Shown piece by piece: positions 7,701 through 15,007 of a stretch of 32,011 nt of DNA. Position 1 is the stretch's first letter; each line of letters starts with the position of its first letter. The stretch is from contig JAIXZR010000129.1 of the NCBI GenBank assembly GCA_027489455.1, forward strand, positions 1 to 32,011. The letters run 5' to 3'. The notes beneath the pieces are model-generated. The model did no database searches. It was given only the letters and a program-made list of their open reading frames with translations, and was not told where the DNA came from. A program made the position numbers and the translations under genes. This stretch comes from Rubrivivax sp. (GTDB lineage Bacteria; Pseudomonadota; Gammaproteobacteria; Burkholderiales; Burkholderiaceae_C).

Positions 7701-7802
7701 TGCCCCTACCCAAAGCAGTGACCCCTTCCACATCGGGGGGGCCGCGTGTCAGGCCGGCGGGGTACAACCAGCCTGGACGTTCCAATTTGGCAGTCTTGCA
7801 GG

Positions 7803-7816
7803 GCCGGCATGCCGGC
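7803..7816. promoter_or_regulatory. 14-bp perfect palindrome upstream of the cassette
   Basis: GCCGGCATGCCGGC is self-complementary and lies 72 bases before the ATG at 7888, between the sigma-54 candidate and the TAAAAT box. It could be an operator or chance in GC-rich DNA. An 11-base part of the same string recurs just upstream of prsK near 12834. Confidence 0.35.
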
Positions 7817-7844
7817 GGAGTGGGGGGTCGCGCAGTCGCCGCCC

Positions 7845-7850
7845 TAAAAT
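7845..7850 (+). promoter_or_regulatory. Possible sigma-70 -10 element (TAAAAT) before the cassette
   Basis: TAAAAT matches TATAAT at five of six bases and would give a start near 7857 and a leader of about 30 bases. No recognisable -35 hexamer sits 16-18 bases upstream (that stretch is G-rich), so it would need an activator or be spurious. Confidence 0.3.
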
Positions 7851-7887
7851 CCTGTCGGCAGCCACCTGAAGAGAATCGGGAGTTTTC

Positions 7888-8574
7888 ATGGATCAGAAGC
7901 CTCAGGCCCCGGAAGTGCCAGCCCATGGCGCCAGCAGCCTGGACTTGCCCGCCGCGCCGAAGCGTGGCATCGATCGCCGCGCCCTGTTGCGCGGTGGCGC
8001 GGCGGCTGCCCCCGTGCTGCTGACGCTGCACAGCGGCCCGGTGGCCGCAAGCGGCAGCATGACCTGCACCGTCGCATCCTCGTTCGTGTCGATCGCGACC
8101 TTCGCCAGCCGCAACGCGGGCGCCACGTCGATGCAGTGCTCGACGATGAATGCCAACCATTGGCACACCAACGCCCGCGCCTGCGCCACCCTGGCGCCGG
8201 CCCACCGTCCGGCCTGGGCCAAGCTCACTGTCCGCGGCTACCTGGGCCGCAGCTCCAATGCGCTGCCGGGCCTTTCCAATCAGCCTGACGCCTATCAGCT
8301 CTGGGAAGTGATGGGCCTGGGCACCGGCCCGGCCACGTCGGGTGAACTGGGCGTGTTGCACCATATCCTCGGTCTGGCGCTGAGCATCGACCATGGCGGC
8401 AATGCCGTGAACACGGGCGGCCGCATCAACACCGCTTATCTTGCGTCGATCTGGCAGAACTACCGCACCAACGGGCGTTACATTGCCTCCGCTGGCGGCT
8501 TGAACTGGACCGACGCGCAGCTCATCAGCTGGCTGAAGCTGCTGCAGTATCCGATCCCCTTGCCGCAAGCCTGA
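7888..8574 (+). CDS. Unrecognised secreted protein with twin-arginine-like signal, first gene of the kinase cassette
   Basis: 228 residues; the ATG follows a GGGAG ribosome-binding site by five bases. I do not recognise a family. The N-terminal 25 residues are Pro/Ala-rich and polar. They are followed by DRRALLRGG at 29-37 and a hydrophobic run to about residue 53 ending in an Ala-x-Ala-like site (PVAASG), the layout of a twin-arginine export signal with a long n-region. The mature part has three cysteines (60, 84, 99), many Ser/Thr/Asn, a His-His pair at 158-159 and the aromatic C-terminal segment 'NWTDAQLISWLKLLQ'. It precedes PqqD-like, HPr-kinase-like and nucleotidyltransferase-like genes on the same strand with a 29-base gap. 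It is therefore the obvious candidate for the molecule these act on, but this is inference from position only. Confidence 0.8.
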   Translation: MDQKPQAPEVPAHGASSLDLPAAPKRGIDRRALLRGGAAAAPVLLTLHSGPVAASGSMTCTVASSFVSIATFASRNAGATSMQCSTMNANHWHTNARACATLAPAHRPAWAKLTVRGYLGRSSNALPGLSNQPDAYQLWEVMGLGTGPATSGELGVLHHILGLALSIDHGGNAVNTGGRINTAYLASIWQNYRTNGRYIASAGGLNWTDAQLISWLKLLQYPIPLPQA

Positions 8575-8603
8575 TCCGGGCCGCAGCGCCAGGCCCCTCT
8601 GCG

Positions 8604-8858
8604 GTGCCCAGCATGGCGGTGCGCACGGCGTACCAAGTCAGCCCGGGCCTCCTGGTGCATGACTGGGGCGACAGTGCCGCTGTCGTCTTCGTGGCCGGGA
8701 TGGGCACCACACACCTGATCGACGGCAGCGTCGCCGCGGCCCTGGCGGCCTGGGACGACGCCAGCCCAGACGACGACGAGGCCCTGGACGCTGCCCTGGC
8801 GCCCCACATCGACGCCCTGGTGCAGACCGGCATCCTGCAGGAACGGCCTGGCCGATGA
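8604..8858 (+). CDS. PqqD-like small protein of the HPr-kinase-related cassette
   Basis: 84 residues from a GTG at 8604; an ATG three codons later (8613) is an equally possible start, and neither has a strong ribosome-binding site. The sequence reads 'YQVSPGLLVHDWGDSAAVVF', then 'THLIDGSVAAALAAW', then a helix ending 'LDALVQTGILQ'. This is the three-strand, three-helix pattern of PqqD-type domains, which in peptide-modification systems bind a leader peptide and present it to an enzyme. The stop overlaps the kinase ATG (ATGA at 8855), showing translational coupling. A PqqD-like protein paired with an HPr-kinase-like protein is a known but functionally unassigned arrangement in exosortase-bearing proteobacteria. 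Expected role: substrate recognition for the kinase. Confidence 0.8.
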   Translation: MPSMAVRTAYQVSPGLLVHDWGDSAAVVFVAGMGTTHLIDGSVAAALAAWDDASPDDDEALDAALAPHIDALVQTGILQERPGR

Positions 8859-9802
8859 CATCCCAGACCTTGAGCAGCCTGAGCAGCAGCGCGGTTGCGC
8901 AGCGGCTTCGGTCACGCCAGGGCCTGAGCCTGCGCACCGGCCCGTTCGCGACACAGATGCGCAGCCCGCTGCCCGAGGTGGCGCGGTCGGTGCACACGCT
9001 CTACGCCGACTTCCCCCTGCTGAGCGATCAGGACTTCGTCGACTTCCGGGTGGGCGTGCACCGTCCTGCGGGTCTGCGGCAGTTCTGGCAGCCGCAGGTC
9101 GTGTTCGAGCTCGATGGGAAGGCCCCTTTCAACCCGCTGCCGGGTGACCAGGGCTTTCCGCTGCTGGAATGGGGCATGAACTGGTGTGTCTATGGCCTGT
9201 GCCACCAGTACCTGACCTTGCATGCCGCCGTGCTGGAACGCAACGGCCGCGCGCTGATCCTGCCGGCGCCGTCCGGGTCGGGCAAAAGCACGCTGTGCGC
9301 CGGGCTGCTGTTTGGTGGGTGGCGCCTGCTGTCTGACGAACTCACCCTCATCTGCCCGCATCAGGGCGACATCGTCCCCGTACCGCGCCCGGTAAGCCTG
9401 AAGAACCAGTCGATCGCGGTGATCGAGAAGCTCGTGCCGCAGGTCGTCTTCGGGTCGCGTGTGCACGAGACCACCAAGGGCGTGGTCGCGCACTTCCAGC
9501 CGCCCGCCGAAGCCGTGCGGGGCGCCGATGAGCGCGCGCTGCCGGGGTGGGTGGTGCTGCCGAAGTACGTTCCCGAGCAGCCTGCCACGCTCACACCGCT
9601 GGAAAAGTCGCGCGCCTTCATGCATCTGGTCGAAAATGCTTTCAACTATGACGTTTTCGGCGCCGAAGGCTTCCAGCTGCTGGGCTCGGTGATCGACCGC
9701 TGCCCATGCTTCAGCTTCGAGTACGGCCACCTGCCAGAGGCCGTGCAACTGTTCAATCGCCTGGCCGACGGTCAGGCGCCCGCCGGCACTCCGCGGGCCT
9801 GA
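8855..9802 (+). CDS. HPr-kinase-related protein (HprK-related kinase A type)
   Basis: 315 residues. The C-terminal half resembles the P-loop domain of HPr kinase/phosphorylase. It has 'LHAAVLERNGRALILPAPSG' around 122-141, with His123 where HPr kinases carry their conserved His. A P-loop APSGSGKST lies at 138-146, followed by GGWRLLSDELTLI at 154-166, with Asp161-Glu162 in place of the usual Asp-Asp. The N-terminal 100 residues are specific to this subgroup. No HPr protein or other phosphotransferase-system gene is near, so the classical HPr-Ser46 role is unlikely. Related kinases in lasso-peptide clusters phosphorylate a Ser of a precursor peptide, which makes a peptide or protein substrate plausible here. 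It overlaps the PqqD-like gene by four bases and is followed 55 bases later by the nucleotidyltransferase gene. Confidence 0.85.
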   Translation: MTSQTLSSLSSSAVAQRLRSRQGLSLRTGPFATQMRSPLPEVARSVHTLYADFPLLSDQDFVDFRVGVHRPAGLRQFWQPQVVFELDGKAPFNPLPGDQGFPLLEWGMNWCVYGLCHQYLTLHAAVLERNGRALILPAPSGSGKSTLCAGLLFGGWRLLSDELTLICPHQGDIVPVPRPVSLKNQSIAVIEKLVPQVVFGSRVHETTKGVVAHFQPPAEAVRGADERALPGWVVLPKYVPEQPATLTPLEKSRAFMHLVENAFNYDVFGAEGFQLLGSVIDRCPCFSFEYGHLPEAVQLFNRLADGQAPAGTPRA

Positions 9803-9857
9803 CCGCGCACGCCCTGCTCCCGCCCCCCCTGGCGGCCGCCCCGCACGGCCGCGCCAG

Positions 9858-11018
9858 GTGAAGCCCCAGGACACCCCGCTGCTGCGGGCCTTGCGCGTCC
9901 CCGAAGCCGTTGCGCAATGGCCGGGAGACGCCTGCGCGGCCCTGCTGCACCAGGCGCGCGGCTGCGGCCTGCTCGGGCGCGTGGCCGTGCGCGTCGGCAA
10001 CGCCTGCCTGGCGGCGGGTACGGCCCCGCCGGCAGCGCTGGCCGGGCATTTCGACTCGGCCACGCGCCTGTGGCGCGCGCAGCGCGCCGAAGTCGAGCGC
10101 GAGGCGCGCTACCTGCGCGCGGCCCTGAAGGACCTGGGCGCCCCCGTCGTCATGCTCAAGGGCGCGGCCTATGTGCTGGCCAGCCTGCCGGCGGCCGAGG
10201 GCCGGCTGTTCTCGGATGTCGACCTGCTGGTGCCCAAGACGCACCTGGCCCAGGCCGAATCCCTGCTGATGCTGCACGGCTGGATGGGCCAGGCGCAGAC
10301 GGACTACGACGAGCGCTACTACCGGCAATGGATGCATGAGCTGCCGCCCATGACGCATGTGCACCGGCGCACGACCCTGGACCTGCACCACACCCTGCTG
10401 CCCGAAACCGCGCGCCTGCGCCCCGACGCTGCAGCACTGGTGGCCGCGGCCAGGCCGATCCCGGGCTGGGAAGGCCTGCACACCCTGTGCCCGGCCGACA
10501 TGGTTCTGCACAGCATGACGCACCTCTTCATGAACGACGACACGCGGCACGCGCTGCGTGATCTTTGCGATCTGGATGCGCTGCTGCGCCACTTCAGCCA
10601 GGCGCCTGGGAGCGTCGCCCATGCCGAAGCCGGCGCCGGCGCGGCATCGACGGAGGGCAGCAGCTTCTGGGACGATCTGGTCGCGCGCGCCCAGCGCCAT
10701 CAGTTGTCCCGACCGCTCTACTACGGTCTTCGCTACGGCCAGCTCCTGCTGGGCACGCCGGTGCCCGGTGCGGTCTGGGCGGCGCTGCAACCGGCCGCCC
10801 CGGGGCCCCTGCTGCGGGCGGGCATGGACGCGCTCTGGCTGCAGGCCTTCACCCCCGGCCAGCCCGGGGCGACGCAGGCCCTGGCGACGTCGGCGCTGTA
10901 CATCCGCGGCCACTGGCTGCGCATGCCCGCGGGGCTGCTGATGCGGCACCTGGGCACCAAAGCCCTGCGCCTGCACGAAAGGCCGGCCGCCGAGGCGCCC
11001 CCGCCGCCGGTGGTCTGA
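9858..11018 (+). CDS. Nucleotidyltransferase-fold protein of the HPr-kinase-related cassette
   Basis: 386 residues from a GTG start. The core motif is visible: LKGAAYVL at 100-107, then GRLFSDVDLLVP at 115-126. Asp120 and Asp122 form the metal-binding pair of the polymerase-beta-like nucleotidyltransferase fold, as in the 'uncharacterised nucleotidyltransferase' (NTP_transf_5-like) family. A conserved 'LDLHHTLL' strand follows near 173-180, and the C-terminal half is helical with 'ADMVLHSMTHLFMNDD', a His-containing helix. It has no signal peptide or membrane segment, so it is cytoplasmic. It may add a nucleotide or related group to the same substrate as the kinase, or act on a sugar; neither is shown. 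Downstream is a GC hairpin, then a 350-base gap, so it is probably the last cassette gene. Confidence 0.82.
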   Translation: MKPQDTPLLRALRVPEAVAQWPGDACAALLHQARGCGLLGRVAVRVGNACLAAGTAPPAALAGHFDSATRLWRAQRAEVEREARYLRAALKDLGAPVVMLKGAAYVLASLPAAEGRLFSDVDLLVPKTHLAQAESLLMLHGWMGQAQTDYDERYYRQWMHELPPMTHVHRRTTLDLHHTLLPETARLRPDAAALVAAARPIPGWEGLHTLCPADMVLHSMTHLFMNDDTRHALRDLCDLDALLRHFSQAPGSVAHAEAGAGAASTEGSSFWDDLVARAQRHQLSRPLYYGLRYGQLLLGTPVPGAVWAALQPAAPGPLLRAGMDALWLQAFTPGQPGATQALATSALYIRGHWLRMPAGLLMRHLGTKALRLHERPAAEAPPPPVV

Positions 11019-11039
11019 GCCGCCCGCGCCGCGGGCGGC
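11019..11039 (+). terminator. Strong GC hairpin after the cassette, no T tract
   Basis: GCCGCCCGC-GCC-GCGGGCGGC gives a perfect nine-base-pair stem with a three-base loop starting on the base after the nucleotidyltransferase stop. The following bases (GGTCCG) lack the U run of an intrinsic terminator. It may protect the 3' end or act in a weaker or Rho-assisted stop. Confidence 0.45.
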
Positions 11040-11371
11040 GGTCCGTGCAGAAATGGCGCAGCCAGCTGCTGCCCGAGGGCACGGTCACCCCGCAGACACG
11101 GGGTGTGCCTATTCTTCGGGATGTACCGCGGCGGCAGGGTCGGCTGACACTCCGCCCGGCCCGCGACCCGCAGCAATTGCCTGCAAACGCTCACAAATCG
11201 ATACATCCTTGTAACCGACCCCGTACAAAGCGGGGGTTGCGACGACGGCGTGACGGTTTCGACAATTTTGTGGGTTATGCCGCTGACCGAGACGGGGCCG
11301 AGCCTGCCTCACACACGAGAATCCAGCCCTCGCGGGTCGCCATCGTCTGCAGTCCACCAGCCACCCCATCC
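11040..11371 (+). other. Leader region of the sugar-phosphate transferase gene
   Basis: About 330 bases without a gene. It holds two inverted repeats of the form CCCCG-N-CGGGG (11086-11105 with a seven-base-pair stem, and 11219-11235 with five). It also holds an A/T-richer stretch from 11174 to 11280, unusual for this DNA, in which the promoter probably lies. I see no GG-N10-GC sigma-54 site here. Confidence 0.5.
11237..11266 (+). promoter_or_regulatory. Possible sigma-70 promoter for the sugar-phosphate transferase gene
   Basis: TTGCGA (four of six against TTGACA) at 11237-11242 and GACAAT (four of six against TATAAT) at 11261-11266 are spaced by 18 bases. This leaves a leader of about 100 bases. 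It is a weak match but lies in the A/T-richest part of the gap. Confidence 0.3.
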
Positions 11372-12760
11372 ATGATCCGCATCTTCAACCACTACGTTCA
11401 CCGTGCCGCCGTGCGCAGCATGCTGTTCGACATGTCGCTGCTGCTGGTGGTGGCCATCGGCGTGCTGACGATGCAGGCCGGCAGCATCGGCCAGGCTGCG
11501 CCGCTGGTGGGCACGCACGTGGTGTCGTTTGCGGCCTTCCTGTTCTTCGTCAGCAGCGTTTCGGGGCTGTACGAGAGCACCGCCGCCGGCTCGCTGTCCC
11601 TGGCACGCAGCTGCGCCCGGGCGCTGATGGTGCTGGTGGTGACGCTGCCGCTGGCCTACGCCATCTTCGGCCTGCTGCCGCCCAGCTTTGCCAACCCGCA
11701 GCTGGTGCAGTTCACGGTGATGGCCGGCGTTTCCGCCATGATCATGCGGCGCGTCTACCTGTCGCACGCGTCCAACGCGCCCCGCACACGCACACGCATC
11801 CTCATCTTCGGTGCCGGGCAGCCCGCGCAGATCGTGGGCGACACCCTGCGCTCGGCCGACCCGAACGCCAGCATCGTGGGCTTCGTGCCCGGGCCGAACG
11901 AAACCCAGCCCACGGTCGCGGCCAACCAGTTGCTGAGCCCGCGGGACACGCTGAGCGAAACCGCAGCGCACCTGAACGTCGACGAAATCGTCGTCGCCCT
12001 GACCGAGCGGCGCGCCGGCAGCATGCCCCTGCGCCAGCTGCTGGACTGCAAGCTGGCCGGCGTGAAGGTCTACGACCTGAACACCCATTTCGAGAAGACG
12101 CTGGGCCAGATCCGCATCGACTACCTGAACGCCGGCTGGCTGATCTTCGGCGATGGCTTCAACCAGGGCGCGCTGCGCACCTTCGTCAAGCGCGTCTTCG
12201 ACATCGTCAGCGCCACCGTGCTGATCGTGCTGTCGGCACCGCTGATGGTGATCACGGCGCTGCTGATCAAGGCCGAAAGCAAGGGCCCGGTCTTCTACCG
12301 CCAGGAACGCGTGGGCCTGAACGGCAGCACCTTCATGGTGACGAAGTTCCGCAGCATGCGCACCGACGCCGAAAAGGACGGCAAGCCGCAGTGGGCCAAG
12401 GCCAACGACAGCCGCGTCACGCGCGTGGGTGCCGTCATCCGCCGCGTGCGCATCGACGAGCTGCCGCAGCTCTTCAACGTGCTCAAGGGCGAGATGAGCC
12501 TGGTCGGCCCGCGCCCCGAGCGGCCCTTCTTCGTGCAAGAGCTGACCCAGCAGATCCCGTTCTACGCCGTGCGCCACAGCGTGAAGCCCGGCGTCACGGG
12601 CTGGGCCCAGGTGCGCTACCACTACGGCGCGACGGTCGAGGACTCGCAGGAAAAGCTGCAGTACGACCTGTACTACGTCAAGAACCACACGCTGTTCCTG
12701 GATCTCGTGGTGCTGATGGAAACCGTGGGCGTGGTCCTCACGGGCAAGGGCGCGCGCTGA
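11372..12760 (+). CDS. Undecaprenyl-phosphate sugar phosphotransferase of the XrtA locus (EpsB/WcaJ-type)
   Basis: 462 residues from the ATG at 11372; the open frame extends further upstream but lacks membrane or family sequence there. The N-terminal third has hydrophobic segments at about 18-38, 47-66, 84-104 and 111-128. Next is a nucleotide-binding-like region (RILIFGAGQPAQIVGDTLRS, 142-161). The C-terminal bacterial sugar transferase domain starts at about 270: KRVFDIVSA at 273-281, GPVFYRQERVG at 305-315, KFRSMRTDAE at 325-334, IDELPQLFNVL at 361-371 and EMSLVGPRPERP at 374-385. It transfers a sugar 1-phosphate from a nucleotide sugar to undecaprenyl phosphate at the inner membrane, the first step of repeat-unit synthesis. 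The sugar cannot be read from sequence. It matches the XrtA-associated glycosyltransferase of this type and is 100 bases upstream of prsK. Confidence 0.93.
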   Translation: MIRIFNHYVHRAAVRSMLFDMSLLLVVAIGVLTMQAGSIGQAAPLVGTHVVSFAAFLFFVSSVSGLYESTAAGSLSLARSCARALMVLVVTLPLAYAIFGLLPPSFANPQLVQFTVMAGVSAMIMRRVYLSHASNAPRTRTRILIFGAGQPAQIVGDTLRSADPNASIVGFVPGPNETQPTVAANQLLSPRDTLSETAAHLNVDEIVVALTERRAGSMPLRQLLDCKLAGVKVYDLNTHFEKTLGQIRIDYLNAGWLIFGDGFNQGALRTFVKRVFDIVSATVLIVLSAPLMVITALLIKAESKGPVFYRQERVGLNGSTFMVTKFRSMRTDAEKDGKPQWAKANDSRVTRVGAVIRRVRIDELPQLFNVLKGEMSLVGPRPERPFFVQELTQQIPFYAVRHSVKPGVTGWAQVRYHYGATVEDSQEKLQYDLYYVKNHTLFLDLVVLMETVGVVLTGKGAR

Positions 12761-12774
12761 GCCATGGCGCACCG

Positions 12775-12814
12775 CCCCGGCTGAGCGGGGCCCCCAGGGC
12801 CGGCCTGCCGGCCC
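12775..12814 (+). repeat. Two adjacent GC hairpins between the sugar transferase and prsK
   Basis: The first is CCCCG-GCTGAG-CGGGG (12775-12790), extended by one G-C pair. The second is GGGCCGG-CCTG-CCGGCCC (12797-12814). Neither is followed by a T run. They may slow transcription or set differential expression between the transferase and prsK. Confidence 0.4.
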
Positions 12815-12860
12815 CTACACTGAAGGCCGGGCCCGCCGGCATGCCAGGCTGGCAGACCGC

Positions 12861-14969
12861 ATGAACTTCAGCCTCGCCGACATCGCCACCTACTCCTTCG
12901 CTCTGGCGGCTCTGGCCCAGGGCGCCCTGGCGCTTTATCTGCTGGCCAGCAGCCGCATGCGGCGCGAAGCCGGGCGCGCGGGGGCGCTGTTCGTCGCAGC
13001 GATCGCCTGTGGTGCGGCCTGGGCGGCCGCAGCCGCCGCTGCAGAGGCCGGGGCGGGCGATGTCGCCCTGGCTGCTGCAGCCCTGCTGGATGTCCTGCGC
13101 TATGGGCTCTGGTTTGCCTTCCTGCTGGTGCTGGTGCGGCCCGATGGCGACGCTCCGCTCACGATCGCGCGCCGCCTGCCTTGGCTGGCCGGGGCCTGCG
13201 TGGCCGCCGCCGCCGTAGCCGCGCTGTGGCACATCCAGCAGGGCGATCTGGGCCTGGATCCTGCACGCGGCGTGCTGGCCAGCCAGATGGCGCTGCCGCT
13301 GTGCGGCCTGCTGCTGGTGGAGCAGCTGTTCCGCAAGCTGGGCGAGGACGCGCGCTGGAGCGCCAAGCCGGTGTGCCTGGGCCTGGGCTGCATGTTCGTG
13401 TTCGACCTGTACCTCACCAGCGAAGCCCTGCTCTTCACGCGCTTCGACCCCGATGCGCTCAGCGTGCGCGGCGCCGCGCACGCGCTGGCGGTGCCCTTCC
13501 TCTTCCTGGCCGCGCGCCGGCAGGCGCACTGGCTGCAGCGGCTGCAGGTCTCGCGTGCGGCGGCCTTCCATTCCGCCACGCTGGTGCTGGCGGGCGGCTA
13601 CCTGCTGTTCATGTCGGCCGTGGGCTACTACGTGCGCTACTTCGGCGGAACCTGGGGGCGCGCGCTGCAGATCAGCCTGCTGATCGCGGGCCTGGCCTTC
13701 CTGGGCGCGCTGGTGGTGTCGGGCTCGCTGCGGTCGTGGTTGCGCGTGTTCGTCGGCAAGCACTTCTTCAGCTATCGATACGACTACCGCAAGGAATGGC
13801 TCAGCTTCACGGCCATGCTGTCCACCAAGGGGTCGCCGCAGGAGGTGGGGGCACTGATCGTGCGCGGGCTGGCGGGGATGGTCGAATGCCCTGCCGGCAG
13901 CCTGTGGACGCGCAGCAGCCCGCAGGCGCCGTTCACCCAGGCCGTGCGCTGGAACGTGCCCGCCGTAGCGGCCAGCGAAGACCCTGACACGCCTTTCAGC
14001 CGCTTCCTGCGCGACCAGGGCTGGGTCATCGATTTGAATGAGTTCCGCGACAACCCGGGCCTCTACGGCCACCTGGCCCTGCCCACCTGGATGCTGGGCC
14101 TGCCGCAGGCCTGGGTGGTGGTGCCGCTGCTGGCCGGGGATGAATTGCTGGGCTTCGTGCTGCTGGCACCGCCGCGCACGGCCATGAAGCTGGATTGGGA
14201 AGTGCGCGACCTGCTCAAGACCGCCAGCCGCCAGGCTGCCGGCTACCTGGCGCAGATGCAGGCCACCGAAGCGCTGCTGGAAGCGCGCAAGTTCGACGCC
14301 TTCAACCGCATGTCGGCCTTCGTCGTGCACGACCTCAAGAACATCGTCACCCAGCTGTCGCTGATGCTCAAGAATGCGGAACGTCTGCACGACAACCGCG
14401 AATTCCAGCAAGACATGCTGTTGACGGTGGAAAGCTCGCTGGAGAAGATGCGGCGGCTGATGCTGCAGCTGCGCGAAGGCGCCACGCCCCCGGGCGGCAG
14501 CCGCGGTGTCGAACTGGCACCGCTGGTGCGCCGGCTCGAAACCCTGGCCAGCGGGCAGGGCCGCACGCTGGAAGTGCGCGGCATCGAGAAACTGGCCACG
14601 CGCGGCCACGAAGACCGGCTCGAACGCGTGCTGGGCCACCTGGTGCAGAACGCGTTCGACGCCACGCCGCGCAGCGGGGAGGTGTGGATCTCGGTGGCGC
14701 GCTACAGCGGCCAGGTGACGGTGGAGATCGGCGACACCGGCGCCGGCATGAGCGAGGATTTCGTGAAGACGCGTCTGTTCCGCCCCTTCAGCACCACCAA
14801 GCACAGCGGCATGGGCATCGGCACCTATGAAAGCCAGCAGTACATCCGCGAGCTCGGCGGCAGCATCGATGTCGACAGCGCCCCCGGCCGCGGCACGCGG
14901 CTGACGGTGCGGCTGCCGGTCTTCGAGGTGCAGCAAGGCACCGAGCTGCTGCGCTCTGGCGCGGCCTGA
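12861..14969 (+). CDS. prsK: PrsK, XrtA/PEP-CTERM-system histidine kinase
   Basis: 702 residues. The first 290 hold eight or so membrane segments (for example ATYSFALAALAQGALALYLL and 'ALQISLLIAGLAFLGALVV'), a GAF-like domain spans about 310-470, and the kinase core follows. The H box is FVVHDLKN with His490, the N box LVQNAFDA with Asn597, G1 is DTGAGM at 625-630 and G2 is GMGIGT at 650-655. The 'HDLKN' H box and the multi-pass sensor region are typical of PrsK. It should autophosphorylate at His490 in response to an unknown membrane or cell-wall signal and pass phosphate to PrsR, encoded 38 bases downstream. It lies between the sugar transferase and prsR, as in other XrtA loci. No gene-specific promoter is seen; the 100-base gap upstream has two GC hairpins. 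Confidence 0.95.
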   Translation: MNFSLADIATYSFALAALAQGALALYLLASSRMRREAGRAGALFVAAIACGAAWAAAAAAAEAGAGDVALAAAALLDVLRYGLWFAFLLVLVRPDGDAPLTIARRLPWLAGACVAAAAVAALWHIQQGDLGLDPARGVLASQMALPLCGLLLVEQLFRKLGEDARWSAKPVCLGLGCMFVFDLYLTSEALLFTRFDPDALSVRGAAHALAVPFLFLAARRQAHWLQRLQVSRAAAFHSATLVLAGGYLLFMSAVGYYVRYFGGTWGRALQISLLIAGLAFLGALVVSGSLRSWLRVFVGKHFFSYRYDYRKEWLSFTAMLSTKGSPQEVGALIVRGLAGMVECPAGSLWTRSSPQAPFTQAVRWNVPAVAASEDPDTPFSRFLRDQGWVIDLNEFRDNPGLYGHLALPTWMLGLPQAWVVVPLLAGDELLGFVLLAPPRTAMKLDWEVRDLLKTASRQAAGYLAQMQATEALLEARKFDAFNRMSAFVVHDLKNIVTQLSLMLKNAERLHDNREFQQDMLLTVESSLEKMRRLMLQLREGATPPGGSRGVELAPLVRRLETLASGQGRTLEVRGIEKLATRGHEDRLERVLGHLVQNAFDATPRSGEVWISVARYSGQVTVEIGDTGAGMSEDFVKTRLFRPFSTTKHSGMGIGTYESQQYIRELGGSIDVDSAPGRGTRLTVRLPVFEVQQGTELLRSGAA

Positions 14970-15007
14970 GCCCCATCCGACCCACCTGCCCCGCACGGAA
15001 GCCCCCC

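Larger units (their letters stand above)
7343..7887. other. Divergent control region between the export operon and the kinase cassette
   Basis: These 545 bases hold no convincing gene. Besides the sites listed separately I see a consensus TTGACA at 7617-7622 on the plus strand without a good -10 partner at 16-18 bases. An A/T-richer patch at 7476-7500 (AACGTTAACC) could hold a weak minus-strand promoter, TTGTTG followed by TAACGT, but the match is poor. Runs of C and G are frequent. The region must contain start signals for both the minus-strand export operon and the plus-strand cassette. Confidence 0.6.

Noticed and set aside
7774-7800. A second sigma-54 promoter at TTGGCAGTCTTGCAG
   Set aside because: GG and GC are only seven bases apart instead of ten, so sigma-54 would not recognise it.
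8855-9802. A genuine HPr kinase/phosphorylase of the phosphotransferase system
   Set aside because: No HPr, EIIA or RapZ-like gene is nearby, the N-terminal half differs, and Asp-Glu replaces the usual Asp-Asp after the P-loop.
7888-11018. A lasso-peptide gene cluster
   Set aside because: The PqqD-like and HPr-kinase-like genes resemble its tailoring parts, but there is no asparagine-synthetase-like cyclase, no leader protease and no short precursor peptide in the window.
12738-14996. A 752-codon minus-strand open frame opposite prsK
   Set aside because: Same reasoning: no recognisable motif, composition of a shadow frame, and the plus strand carries a complete histidine kinase.
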